64,000 nt of DNA from Bacteroidota bacterium (GCA_018267955.1 JAFDXL010000004.1:4064-68063); one strand, 5' to 3'; shown: positions 44,956 through 54,050, numbered from the stretch's first letter. Translations and numbers: made by a program. Notes: a model not told the origin generated them from the sequence alone.

Positions 44956-44963
44956 TATCTTCG
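44956..44963 (+). promoter_or_regulatory. -7 box directly before tsaE
   Basis: TATCTTCG, one base off consensus, ends 7 nt before the tsaE ATG at 44971. The region between copA and tsaE is too short for two separate full promoters. Confidence 0.35.
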
Positions 44964-44970
44964 CATTATT

Positions 44971-45417
44971 ATGATGCCGGCTCCATTATTACAAATTTCC
45001 TATTCTTTAGCCACAATAGAAAATGCTGTTCGCCAGTTTTGGCAGGTTGCATCTGGTTATAATACATTAGCGTTTAGCGGCCAGATGGGTGCGGGGAAAA
45101 CAACCTTCATTCATGCATTATGCGATTACCTGGGTGTTGCCGACGCGATTAGCAGCCCCACCTTTGCTTTAATAAATGAATACCATTTTGACGAAAATGG
45201 TAAAGACCGGACGATATATCACATGGACTGGTACAGACTGCGCGATGCTGAGGAAGCGATAAACGCCGGCATGGAAGATTGTATTACACAAAAAAATAAC
45301 CTATCCTTAATAGAATGGCCCGAAAAAGCAGAAGAACTTTTACGCGCTCCGTACCTCTGGATCTCCATAGAAGCCACAACTGACGCGGATCGTACCATGA
45401 CAGTATGGGCTAAGTAG
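44971..45417 (+). CDS. tsaE: TsaE, ATPase of tRNA t6A synthesis
   Basis: The 148-residue protein (two adjacent ATGs at 44971 and 44974) has the P-loop GQMGAGKTTF (37-46), SSPTFALINEY and HMDWYRL, the core of TsaE. With TsaB, TsaC and TsaD it adds threonylcarbamoyl to A37 of ANN-decoding tRNAs. The larger open frame upstream (from 44686) is antisense to copA and is not used. The following gene is 80 nt away. Confidence 0.93.
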   Translation: MMPAPLLQISYSLATIENAVRQFWQVASGYNTLAFSGQMGAGKTTFIHALCDYLGVADAISSPTFALINEYHFDENGKDRTIYHMDWYRLRDAEEAINAGMEDCITQKNNLSLIEWPEKAEELLRAPYLWISIEATTDADRTMTVWAK

Positions 45418-45485
45418 CATCATCTGAAAAAGATTTTTATACAAGTTATAACACGCAAAAAGCGCAACCTGTCGGCAGAAATTTT

Positions 45486-45492
45486 TACCTTG
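45486..45492 (+). promoter_or_regulatory. -7 box directly before the LysE-type gene
   Basis: TACCTTG ends 5 nt before the ATG at 45498. No clear -33 is seen. Confidence 0.3.
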
Positions 45493-45497
45493 TGGCT

Positions 45498-46205
45498 ATG
45501 CATTTGATAGATGCTATAGTTAAAGGGTTATTATTAGGGCTATTTATGGCCATCTCTGTGGGCCCCACCTTGTTTGCCGTCATCCGGTATAGCATGAACC
45601 ATAGCTATAAGGCGGGGATTGCATTTATATTAGGGGTATCTCTAAGCGATATCATGTATGTTACCGTTGCAAACGTTGCGGCTAACTGGCTGGAACTGTT
45701 GAATGAGCATAAACGTACCATCGCATACGGCGGGGCTGTTCTACTGATAGGCATGGGTTTACTGGGCCTTTTCGATAAATATAAGCCCAAGCGCCCTTCT
45801 ACCATGAATGTAACCATCAGCGGCGCGCACTACTTTAGAATATGGCTGAGTGGGTTCCTGATCAACACCATCAACCCCGGCGTTATTATCACGTGGTTAG
45901 CGGCCGTTACCGCCACCGCCAATACCAGTACTCTTTATAGATTAGTGCTATTTGGTTGCTGCCTTGGCCTGATCCTAACCGTGGATTTCTGTAAAGTATT
46001 CCTGGCAGATTCCATTCGCAGGAAGCTGACCCTCAGGCGTATATTGTACCTGCACCGTTTTTCTGCTGCCTGTATTTTTGCCATTGGGCTCGCCTTACTT
46101 ATCAGTACGGCCTTCAATATTCAATTCAAAAAGAAGGGTGAAGAAGACATATTAGGGTATAATCAAAATCAAATTACCGCTATTCAGAAAATAGCCAAAG
46201 CTTAG
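45498..46205 (+). CDS. LysE-family amino acid exporter
   Basis: The 235-residue protein has about six membrane segments and the LysE/RhtB N-terminal GLFMAISVGPTLFAVIRYS (about 14-32), then a NPGVIITW segment in the middle (NTINPGVI, about 120). These exporters move amino acids or their analogues out by proton exchange; the substrate cannot be read. A frame with GTG two codons earlier exists, but ATG at 45498 is preferred. Its stop touches the -7 box of the next gene. Confidence 0.88.
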   Translation: MHLIDAIVKGLLLGLFMAISVGPTLFAVIRYSMNHSYKAGIAFILGVSLSDIMYVTVANVAANWLELLNEHKRTIAYGGAVLLIGMGLLGLFDKYKPKRPSTMNVTISGAHYFRIWLSGFLINTINPGVIITWLAAVTATANTSTLYRLVLFGCCLGLILTVDFCKVFLADSIRRKLTLRRILYLHRFSAACIFAIGLALLISTAFNIQFKKKGEEDILGYNQNQITAIQKIAKA

Positions 46206-46213
46206 TATCTTTG
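46206..46213 (+). promoter_or_regulatory. -7 box directly before the PurF-like gene
   Basis: TATCTTTG is a full consensus box. It begins just after the stop of the LysE-type gene and ends 7 nt before the ATG at 46221. No clear -33 TTG is seen. Confidence 0.5.
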
Positions 46214-46220
46214 CAGCCTC

Positions 46221-48062
46221 ATGTCTGACGCGATACACCACGAATGTGGTTTGGCTTATATACGCCTCCTGAAGCCACTGGCATATTACCACCGCAAATA
46301 CGGTACTGCTTTCTACGGTCTTAACAAATTATACCTCCTGATGGAGAAACAGCATAACCGCGGCCAGGATGGCGCGGGTATTGCCACCGTGAAGCTGAAT
46401 GTAGAGCCGGGACACCAGTTTATGCATCGCCTGCGCATCAGCGGCGCGAATGCCATTTCTCAGATTTTCCAGAATGTACAGCAGGAAGTGGCCGAGCTGG
46501 AAAAAATGTACCCCGAAATATTACAGCACCCGGGCTTACTGAAGGGGTATATGCGTTTTATGGGCGAGGTGCTTTTGGGGCACTTACGCTATGGCACACA
46601 GGGCAAAAACAATGTGGAATTTTGCCACCCGTTCCTGAAGCCAAATATTAACCCTACCCGCAATCTTACCATGGCGGGTAACTTCAACCTGGTAAATACA
46701 GACGAACTGTTTAAGATGCTGGATGCCCACCCCACTACCACAATACGTGAGAGTGACCTGGGCGCCATGATCGAAACCATACATTATTACCTCTGCCAGG
46801 CAGATGATGCCAATCCGCAATCACTCAACCTTGAAGGTGTGCTAAAACAGGCAGCCATACATTTTGATGGCGGTTTTGTATGCAGCGGCCTTATAGGCAA
46901 CGGCGATAGCTTTGTGATGCGTGATGCCAACGGCATACGTCCTGCATACTTTTTCCGGAATGATGAAGTAGTAGTTGTAGCTTCTGAGAGGCCGGCAATC
47001 ATGACCGCTTTTCACGTACCCCTGGAGGAAGTACATGAATTACAGCCGGGCCATGCGGTTATCGTAAAAGCCGATGGCAGCTTTAGCAATCCACGTATAT
47101 TGCCGGAAAAACCGATCACTGCCTGCAGTTTCGAACGCATCTACTTCAGCCGTGGCAGCGATAAGGATATATATAAAGAACGCAAGCAACTCGGCCGCAA
47201 TCTTGCAGACAAAGTATTGCAGGCTGTAGATGGAAAATTGAAACACACCATTGTTTCTTTTATCCCCAATACCGCAGAAACTGCTTTCTATGGTTTGATC
47301 AAAGGTTTAGAGCAATTCCTGAACCAGATAAAACTGGAACGCATTACATCGGGCAAGCTCAATAGCGAAGAAATTGAAGAGCTGATCAGCCGCAGGGTGC
47401 GTATCGAAAAAATAGCCATTAAGGACGTAAAGATGCGCACGTTTATTACGGAAGATGCAAGCCGTAACGAAATGGTGCAGCACGTTTACGATATCACTTA
47501 CGGAACCGTAGAGCGTGGCGTAGATACGCTGGTAATAATAGACGACTCTATAGTTCGCGGTACCACATTAAAGGAAAGCATTATCAAAATGCTGGATCGC
47601 CTGGGGCCCAAACGCATTATCATTGTATCGTCTGCTCCGCAGATCCGCTACCCTGATTGCTATGGCATAGACATGAGCCGTATGGGCGATTTTATTGCGT
47701 TCCAGGCTGCTGTTGCTCTATTGAAAGAAACTGGCAGGGAACAAGTACTCATCGATGCGTTCCAAAAATGTAAAGATGCAGAAGCTGCCGGCGAATTGAG
47801 TAAAGAGAACTATGTACAAGCCGTATATGCTCCTTTCACCGCAGAAGAAGTAAGTGAAAAAATAGCACAGCTGCTAAGGCCGGATGATGTGACCGCAGAA
47901 GTGGATATTATCTATCAATCTATCGAAGGCTTATATAATGCTTGTCCAGATAATCATGGTGATTGGTACTTTACCGGTAACTACCCTACACCGGGCGGTA
48001 ACCGTGTAGCCAACAAGGCATTTATGAATTATATGGAGCGCAAAGAAGGTCGCGGATATTGA
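46221..48062 (+). CDS. Amidophosphoribosyltransferase-like (PurF-type) enzyme, long form
   Basis: The 613-residue protein has an N-terminal glutaminase (class II) with the catalytic Cys9 after an 8-residue leader (HHECGLAY), HNRGQDGAG and GHLRYGTQG, and a phosphoribosyltransferase domain with the PRPP loop LVIIDDSIVRGTTL. PurF makes phosphoribosylamine from PRPP and glutamine, the first step of purine synthesis. It is about 100 residues longer than usual PurF, with insertions between 80 and 110 and from 345 to 395. Bacteroidota often have such a second PurF-like protein, so the main PurF may be elsewhere. Confidence 0.85.
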   Translation: MSDAIHHECGLAYIRLLKPLAYYHRKYGTAFYGLNKLYLLMEKQHNRGQDGAGIATVKLNVEPGHQFMHRLRISGANAISQIFQNVQQEVAELEKMYPEILQHPGLLKGYMRFMGEVLLGHLRYGTQGKNNVEFCHPFLKPNINPTRNLTMAGNFNLVNTDELFKMLDAHPTTTIRESDLGAMIETIHYYLCQADDANPQSLNLEGVLKQAAIHFDGGFVCSGLIGNGDSFVMRDANGIRPAYFFRNDEVVVVASERPAIMTAFHVPLEEVHELQPGHAVIVKADGSFSNPRILPEKPITACSFERIYFSRGSDKDIYKERKQLGRNLADKVLQAVDGKLKHTIVSFIPNTAETAFYGLIKGLEQFLNQIKLERITSGKLNSEEIEELISRRVRIEKIAIKDVKMRTFITEDASRNEMVQHVYDITYGTVERGVDTLVIIDDSIVRGTTLKESIIKMLDRLGPKRIIIVSSAPQIRYPDCYGIDMSRMGDFIAFQAAVALLKETGREQVLIDAFQKCKDAEAAGELSKENYVQAVYAPFTAEEVSEKIAQLLRPDDVTAEVDIIYQSIEGLYNACPDNHGDWYFTGNYPTPGGNRVANKAFMNYMERKEGRGY

Positions 48063-48089
48063 TGCTTTCTTACCTATATTATTGAATAA

Positions 48090-48125
48090 CAATCGCTTAA
48101 TTTTTTAAGCGATTTTATTTTTTTA
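48090..48125 (+). terminator. Terminator of the PurF-like gene
   Basis: Stem AATCGCTTAA/TTAAGCGATT (48091-48100 with 48105-48114) followed by TTATTTTTTT. The stretch 48126-48332 shows no gene. Confidence 0.75.
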
Positions 48126-48332
48126 TAACATGAAAATTTGATACTTTAGATGTACTTACACAAGTAAAGTAATCTACTTTTAACCCTTTTACAAATAGTG
48201 AGTTTGAAGTGTTGCTAAGCGAGTGTTTCAAACAATAATTAAACATTCTGACAGGCGAATTGTTCTTGCTTGTACCTATTGCTTTAGTACCGTGAAGGCG
48301 CATTGAGAAACCCGTAAAAGAACAAACAAAAG

Positions 48333-48533
48333 ATGATCAACATTAAGAACAAAGAAGCAGAGGTATGCTCTTTGATGGTAGTGGACATGAATGGCAGGGT
48401 ATGTTACGAAACGCACCTGCAACCCTTTGACGATCTTACACTGGACATTAGTACCTTGTTCCGCGGTATCTACACCTTGATATTTAAGACTACGAATACC
48501 AAACTGGTACAGCAAATAGTGAAGTTCTGGTAA
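48333..48533 (+). CDS. 66-residue lone T9SS-sorting-tail-like protein
   Basis: The sequence (VVDMNGRVCYETH, LTLDISTLFRGIYTLIFKT, QQIVKFW) is like the second half of a T9SS type A sorting domain, from the NxxG turn to the last strand. There is no signal peptide and no cargo domain, and the typical YPNP start is missing. It may be a remnant of a larger secreted gene or a small protein on its own. Upstream 200 nt in the same frame show no matching signal peptide. A strong terminator follows. Confidence 0.6.
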   Translation: MINIKNKEAEVCSLMVVDMNGRVCYETHLQPFDDLTLDISTLFRGIYTLIFKTTNTKLVQQIVKFW

Positions 48534-48553
48534 GCTAAAAGGAATTAGAATTT

Positions 48554-48588
48554 AAAAAGGCAGCAGATACTATCTGCTGCCTTTTTAC
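48554..48588 (+). terminator. Bidirectional terminator
   Basis: Stem AAAAAGGCAGCAGA/TCTGCTGCCTTTTT (48554-48567 with 48573-48586) between the T9SS-tail-like gene and the convergent M1 peptidase gene. Confidence 0.8.
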
Positions 48589-48606
48589 GTGGAATTAATT
48601 TTTGAT

Positions 48607-51600
48607 TTAGAATGTCCTGTTAATACCAACTACATAACGGAATGCCCAGTATTGCGGATTGGCGCTAGGCGGCCTGTTGATGAAGAACGGCATATCAAAC
48701 CTCAGGGTCAGCGGATTTGCTTTTTCAAATACGCCCCATTTCTTTATTGTCAAGGCAAGTCCAAGCCCTGCATCTACACGCAGGTTACTCCACATGGTGG
48801 TAGGAGCCACGTTAGGGAGATTCAGCACATTCGCGTTGCTCAGCTCTATAGCCCCGGCGTCTGCAAACAGGTAAGTATCCAGGTGCAAATAATCCTTTAT
48901 GCCACGTGGGTGTATTTTAAAGTATTCGTCAAAATCCACTTCCGCACTTGCTGATGCACCACTGCGCCCTTTATAGCCTATCATCACATTTCCATTCCGG
49001 TCGTCTGCAACAAGATAACCCGCATAACCGCGAAGGTTCAATCCGCCTCCTTGTTGAAAATGGCCTATATCTGTGGAAGATAATCCCGTCCATGAATCTG
49101 GCACGAAGCTATGCGTACGTGTGTATTTATTCTCCATCATTTCCTCAGGGTTAGCGCCGGCTATCCATAAGAGGCTTTCGTACGGTAAGTTAGTGCCGCG
49201 TCCATAGCGACCGAACAATCTCGTTTTGATCTCGAGCTTGCCAAGTTTGTTATTATTGATCGATTCAAACTGCGCATAAGAGTAGTTGAAAGAATTAGGG
49301 CCATTACCTGTAAGGAATGGTGCCCTGATGCTGAGCTTATACATGCCGGTACCGTGCACATATCCATAGGTATGGGTCCATGATGCATTTACAGAAGAAT
49401 TGGGCAATGCCCTGCCGCTACTCCACTCATCTTTATAGATAAGATAATCATGATCATAACTTAGCGGACGCCACATGGTTTGCGCATTACCATTGAAGGT
49501 ATTGTTACCATCTGCCAGCCAGGTAAGCCCCGCGCGATGATACCATAAACCATCCAGCCAGCGCGAGTTCAGTTGTTTCAGCAGCTTAGGTGTATTGCGC
49601 GTCAATGGCGATGAATAGTTGAATGTGTAATTAAGCGCTACATATTTATCATACCATCCTTCGCTCTTAAAGCTTTGATATTGGCTTGCTTGTCCCACAT
49701 GCGTATTCCACCATACAGCAGCATCTACTTTGTTGATGGTATTAAAATAATCGCTTTCTATATGAGCACCCAATTTGATACCATCTATCGTATTGTACCA
49801 TATATCAGGACGTATATACATGCGTTTGTGCTTTCTGTCTGTCGGGTTATACAATCCGGCATCAAATTTCACTACAACAGCTTTGGGCGATAACAGCCAT
49901 CCACGTGTTTTATAGTTATCGAGTTCATATACATCAGCCAGGCGATAAGATGTATCTATCTGTACATGGCGCACGCCATCCGGCGCTTCAATACGTGCCG
50001 TATAAGTATCATGCAGCTTGCCCCAGCCATACCATTTAGGTAATACCGTAGCTTCTGTTTTCTTTTCAAACCATGTATTAGGAATATAAAAATCGCGTTG
50101 CTTACCATTTTTATCTGTCACAGTAAAATCTATCGGCATCTGCATTTGCCCTTTTCTATAGAAGTTGATAGCAAAGCTATCTTTACCAATACGGTGGATG
50201 TTTTTAATACCATAGTCAATAGCCTTAGTGGTTTCCAGCCACTCGTCGAAAAACCAGTTCATATCCTGGTGTGTGTATTGAATCACTGAATTGCGGAAGT
50301 CTTCAAAATAAGGATGCGCAAATCTCCATTGATCGAAATAATGCTGTAGTGCTCTCTGGAACAGATCATCGCCCAAAGTATACTGCAGATTATACAACAT
50401 GGTAGCCGTTTTAAAATACACATTCCTGTATCCGCCTTCATGCCCCAGTGCATCGTGAAAGTCGTTTGAATGTGTGTTCAGCGGCAGTTCATTTTTGTTC
50501 AATGCATCCATCAGGTATGCATTCATCACATTACGATCCAGCGTATTGGTTGGCTCATTAAACCACCTGCGGTAAAAACTCTTGGGCTTTTCCTGCACCA
50601 TGCTTTCACCATCTATCTTGCGCAGCCCCCATGCTGTCAGGAATTGGGTAAAACCTTCATCAAGCGCAGCCCGATAAGTTTCATTGCTACCCACCTGTCC
50701 ATAGAACCAATTATGCCCTATTTCATGCACCAGCAAGCCATCGTAGGTAGGCGCCTTGCCACCATCCAGTGTCAGCATCGGGTATTCCATACCATCACGT
50801 GCATCTGCCGCTACCATTTTAGGATATTGGTACATGCCTATATCCTGCGAAAACGTTTGTATGATCTTAGCAACCAGTTCGCCGCTATTCTGCCAGCCGC
50901 TTGCATGTGGTTCCTGTACCAGCCCCACGCACTCAACTCCATTCCAGTAGGCAGTAGAGATACGGTAAGACGGATCTGCGGTAAAGGCAAAATCGTGCAC
51001 ATTGATGGCTTTAAAATGCCAGCTCTTGCGTTGCCCTTTTACATATGGGATGATCTCTGAAGGTTTCTCGTCCCATTTTTTGTCCTTAAAGTTTTTTACG
51101 TCCAGCTTTGCGCGTAGGTCATCGGGCAGCACCTCTTTGCGATTGATGAGGGTGCCTGTAGCTTCTACAATATAGTTAGATGCAAAATTCAGTGTCACAT
51201 CATAGCTGCCGAAATCACCATAGAATTCTTTGTTCAGGTGCTGGTAAGTATCCCATCCAAATTTGCGGTCATATACACATATCTTCGGGAACCATTGCAC
51301 ACCATTGTAGTGCTTATACCCCCATGCGTCCCACATTTGCATACGTCGACGTGTAGATCCGTTATCATAATAGGTCTTAAAATCCATAGTAAAGCTCACC
51401 TTATTCCCCGGGTATAACGGGCGCGGCAGATACACTTTAAGTATCGTATTATCCAGCTCGGTGGTCAGTGCTTCTCCATTCACTGTTATACCATCAACTA
51501 CAGTACCCAGTCCTTGTCTTTCATATTTGCCAAGGCGGCTTTTTACATGCTGCGCTTCTTCCAGCTCATGCAGGTGAGATCCCTTCACAAAGGCATTTTG

Positions 51601-51858
51601 CCACAAGTGAAAATAAACAAACCGCAGCGTATCGGGTGAATTGTTCCAGTAATCCAGGGTTTCTGATGCCGAGATAATATTGGTTTCTTCATCAATCGAG
51701 GCTTTGATCTTATACGCTACGTCCTGCTGCCAATAGGCGGCATCAGGCTTTCGATTCTTCCAGTAAAGCGGATTATTAACACTTCTGTACTCCCCTTCCT
51801 GCGCACCACACCGGAACGCAAGAAGTCCCAATGCCAGCACGACTATAATTTTCTTCAT
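48607..51858 (-). CDS. M1-family zinc peptidase joined to a C-terminal beta-barrel-like region
   Basis: The 1083-residue protein has a signal peptide (ending CGAQ, about 20), an aminopeptidase N-like beta-domain, and a catalytic domain with HEIGHNW (about 378) and the third ligand in LDEGFT, giving HEXXH-18-E. The usual GAMEN exopeptidase motif is replaced by DGMEYPM. From about 620 it has 450 residues rich in alternating strands with Tyr, Trp and Asn (WYDKYVALNYTFNYSS, LEIKTRLFGRYGR) ending in Phe, like outer-membrane barrels. The barrel is inferred. It is probably an outer-membrane peptidase. It is a single gene. Confidence 0.87.
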   Translation of the reverse strand: MKKIIVVLALGLLAFRCGAQEGEYRSVNNPLYWKNRKPDAAYWQQDVAYKIKASIDEETNIISASETLDYWNNSPDTLRFVYFHLWQNAFVKGSHLHELEEAQHVKSRLGKYERQGLGTVVDGITVNGEALTTELDNTILKVYLPRPLYPGNKVSFTMDFKTYYDNGSTRRRMQMWDAWGYKHYNGVQWFPKICVYDRKFGWDTYQHLNKEFYGDFGSYDVTLNFASNYIVEATGTLINRKEVLPDDLRAKLDVKNFKDKKWDEKPSEIIPYVKGQRKSWHFKAINVHDFAFTADPSYRISTAYWNGVECVGLVQEPHASGWQNSGELVAKIIQTFSQDIGMYQYPKMVAADARDGMEYPMLTLDGGKAPTYDGLLVHEIGHNWFYGQVGSNETYRAALDEGFTQFLTAWGLRKIDGESMVQEKPKSFYRRWFNEPTNTLDRNVMNAYLMDALNKNELPLNTHSNDFHDALGHEGGYRNVYFKTATMLYNLQYTLGDDLFQRALQHYFDQWRFAHPYFEDFRNSVIQYTHQDMNWFFDEWLETTKAIDYGIKNIHRIGKDSFAINFYRKGQMQMPIDFTVTDKNGKQRDFYIPNTWFEKKTEATVLPKWYGWGKLHDTYTARIEAPDGVRHVQIDTSYRLADVYELDNYKTRGWLLSPKAVVVKFDAGLYNPTDRKHKRMYIRPDIWYNTIDGIKLGAHIESDYFNTINKVDAAVWWNTHVGQASQYQSFKSEGWYDKYVALNYTFNYSSPLTRNTPKLLKQLNSRWLDGLWYHRAGLTWLADGNNTFNGNAQTMWRPLSYDHDYLIYKDEWSSGRALPNSSVNASWTHTYGYVHGTGMYKLSIRAPFLTGNGPNSFNYSYAQFESINNNKLGKLEIKTRLFGRYGRGTNLPYESLLWIAGANPEEMMENKYTRTHSFVPDSWTGLSSTDIGHFQQGGGLNLRGYAGYLVADDRNGNVMIGYKGRSGASASAEVDFDEYFKIHPRGIKDYLHLDTYLFADAGAIELSNANVLNLPNVAPTTMWSNLRVDAGLGLALTIKKWGVFEKANPLTLRFDMPFFINRPPSANPQYWAFRYVVGINRTF

Positions 51859-52072
51859 AAGGCTAAAAACAAGGGCTCAAAATACAAAACAGTTCTTATG
51901 CAGAAAGGGGTAGTTTAAGGTTTTGAAAAACACATTAAACAAATAACACTTAAATAAATTCTACAGGTTTATTCATAGAATTAATATATTTTTACAGTGG
52001 GGAGATTAGGATATGTGTTTTTTGGAATCGCACAGCCCCTGTATGCTACACCATTGCCCTACAAGCCTTATT

Positions 52073-52105
52073 AAAAGAACCTCCGCTTTTTGTGGAGGTT
52101 CTTTT
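52073..52105 (-). terminator. Terminator after the anti-sigma gene
   Basis: A 12-bp stem AAAAGAACCTCC/GGAGGTTCTTTT (52073-52084 with 52094-52105). In the 275-nt gap 51859-52133 nothing else is clear apart from a weak -7-like box for the M1 gene. Confidence 0.7.
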
Positions 52106-52133
52106 CTTTATATATGTAAATAGACGAATTAAT

Positions 52134-53321
52134 CTACTCCCCGATATCACGTAGCAAACGGCGTGCATGCCTGCGTACAGAGCCGTCAGAAGAGTCTGCA
52201 AGGGACTGCAAAAGTTTTTTTGCCTGTGTTTTATTTCCAAGCGCCAAATAGCACCTTGCGGCTCCCAGCGTGGCAGTCTGTTTACGGCTTGCGTTATTGG
52301 AATGCATTTCCTTTGCATATAAATTCAGCGCATCCCCATAGTTTTTCTGGCGATAAAGCTGATCGGCGGCATCCAGTTTGTCAGGTTCTGTCGTTATAGC
52401 TTTAGAAATTTTCGACTTTTTATCCTGCGTGCGTACAGCATCAACTGTATAAGCCATTTTACTACTACGCGCTCCTGATATTTGATAAGCTTCCGTTTTG
52501 CTATTGGAATAGCTATTGCCAAATGTAGGCTGGTAGGCAGATGCCGAGGCTGCGGCAACGGCAGGCGTAGATACAGGCATCCTATCTGCTGTTTCAGTTT
52601 TCGCCATTTTAGGTTCCTGCTCAGCAACAGGTGACGCCTTTGCGGCTATTATTTCTTCTTGCTGCACACCGCCAGGTTCCGTATCTGCTGCGGCTGCTAA
52701 TGTTGCGGGTGCTGCGTCAGCGCTTTTATCTAAAGGTGCCACCCTATTTTCCGGCGCCGGTTGTGTTATTGCCTGTACTACAGATCTCTTCTCTGCTTTA
52801 GGCTCGTTCATGGCAATTACGTTACCGGCCACTGGTTCTCCCGGCCTGCCGGCTACTTCCGGTGGTTGTTTAGACAGGTTGTCTGTCACCTTTGCAATGG
52901 GTTCGGGTGCGCGGTGGTCTATCCGGTAAAACCATAACAACCCGATCAGCAATAACAGCCCTGCTGCTAAAGATGTACTGCGCCAGGAAAGGACAGTTGT
53001 TTTAGCCGGTTTCTTCTCGCGCGGAACATGTTTTCTTACAGATTGCGTTGCAGCCATCGAATTAAGATGCACCTGCGGATTACTGAGCCCAAAATGATCT
53101 TTCAGAAAATCTGTGTTCAGTTCGTGCATGGTTGCCAGCCCGTCCTCCTGTTGTTCAAACAAACCTTCCACGGCGTCACTGCAAAGCGGGCAGCTGTTTA
53201 GGTGCACTTCCACAGCATGCGCCTCCTCGTTGGTCATTTTGCCACCAACGTAGTCGCGCATCTGCTTTTTGGTAAGGCAGGTGCTGTTGTCGAAGATATG
53301 TATCAACTGCGCGTTGCTCAT
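52134..53321 (-). CDS. Anti-sigma factor with zinc-finger domain, membrane helix and TPR-like tail
   Basis: The 395-residue protein begins with a zf-HC2-type anti-sigma domain (HAVEVHLNSCPLC, ligands His40, Cys44, Cys47). A membrane segment follows (about 113-131, SLAAGLLLLIGLLWFY), then a low-complexity Ala/Pro/Glu linker (about 135-300), probably periplasmic, and a TPR-like helical end (DQLYRQKNYGDALNLY, LGAARCYLALGNKTQAKKLL). It likely holds the sigma factor of the next-upstream gene at the membrane. The periplasmic TPR part could sense or bind a partner. Its start overlaps the sigma stop by 4 nt. Confidence 0.85.
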   Translation of the reverse strand: MSNAQLIHIFDNSTCLTKKQMRDYVGGKMTNEEAHAVEVHLNSCPLCSDAVEGLFEQQEDGLATMHELNTDFLKDHFGLSNPQVHLNSMAATQSVRKHVPREKKPAKTTVLSWRSTSLAAGLLLLIGLLWFYRIDHRAPEPIAKVTDNLSKQPPEVAGRPGEPVAGNVIAMNEPKAEKRSVVQAITQPAPENRVAPLDKSADAAPATLAAAADTEPGGVQQEEIIAAKASPVAEQEPKMAKTETADRMPVSTPAVAAASASAYQPTFGNSYSNSKTEAYQISGARSSKMAYTVDAVRTQDKKSKISKAITTEPDKLDAADQLYRQKNYGDALNLYAKEMHSNNASRKQTATLGAARCYLALGNKTQAKKLLQSLADSSDGSVRRHARRLLRDIGE

Positions 53322-53884
53322 AATTGCACGTTCCGTGACGCCTCCAGTTTATTTTTTAAGTTCCGCCTGCCATTCTGTATGGCACTTTTTACCTGCATCA
53401 GGGTATAGCCGGTTTGTATGGCAATCTCCTGGTAAGTCTTTTTTTGCAGGTAAAATAGCTCAATACACGTTCTCTGTTCCCCGTTTAGCTCTTTAATAGC
53501 AGTTTCCAGCTTATCCAGCAATTGTTCCTGTTCTATCTTATGATGCCAGTCCTCTTCAAATTCCATATAGCCATCCTCAATTTTATTATTTACAACCGGC
53601 ATTGGCTTGCGCAGCTGCATATAACAATAGTTTTTGGCCACCTGGTATAGCCAGGATTTAAAATTCTCTATTCTGAACCTCTTCAGGTCGACCAGTAACT
53701 TGATGAAAATCTGCTGCATGGCATCCTTTGCAGCTTCTGTTTCTTTCAGGTATTTCAGGCATACGCCATACACAAGGTGGCCATAGCGATCGAACAGGCA
53801 GGTAAATGCCGCTTGTTCGTTTCTATGCGCATATCGGAATATTAATTCCTCGTCAGATAATTTTTTATAATCTCCTTGCGCCAC
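53318..53884 (-). CDS. ECF RNA polymerase sigma factor
   Basis: The 188-residue protein has region 2 (ELIFRYAHRNEQAAFTCLFDRYG, DAMQQIFIKLLVDL, SWLYQVAKNYCYMQLR) and region 4 (CIELFYLQKKTYQEIAIQTGYTLMQVKSAIQNGRRNLK). It starts with GTG at 53884. It forms an operon with the anti-sigma gene (ATGA-type overlap). No matching promoter is obvious upstream. The target genes cannot be named from the window. Confidence 0.92.
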   Translation of the reverse strand: MAQGDYKKLSDEELIFRYAHRNEQAAFTCLFDRYGHLVYGVCLKYLKETEAAKDAMQQIFIKLLVDLKRFRIENFKSWLYQVAKNYCYMQLRKPMPVVNNKIEDGYMEFEEDWHHKIEQEQLLDKLETAIKELNGEQRTCIELFYLQKKTYQEIAIQTGYTLMQVKSAIQNGRRNLKNKLEASRNVQL

Positions 53885-54050
53885 CTAAGTAAAAGTAAAT
53901 ATTCAGTTGTTAAGAATATGTTTATTGCATATAATAGACAAATACAAAAATTGTTCCATCATTTGCCGCCTTGCATGTACATAAAACCTATGTTTTTATA
54001 AGTCAAACTTCTATATTTGCTGCCACTCATTTAATAATTGTATAGCTTAT

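Noticed and set aside
44686-44970. N-terminal extension of the tsaE frame
   Set aside because: It is antisense to copA; the TsaE domain begins at the ATGs at 44971/44974.
52013-52123. 36-codon plus-strand frame rich in Cys and His
   Set aside because: It runs through the terminator stem 52073-52105, and has no promoter or known motif.
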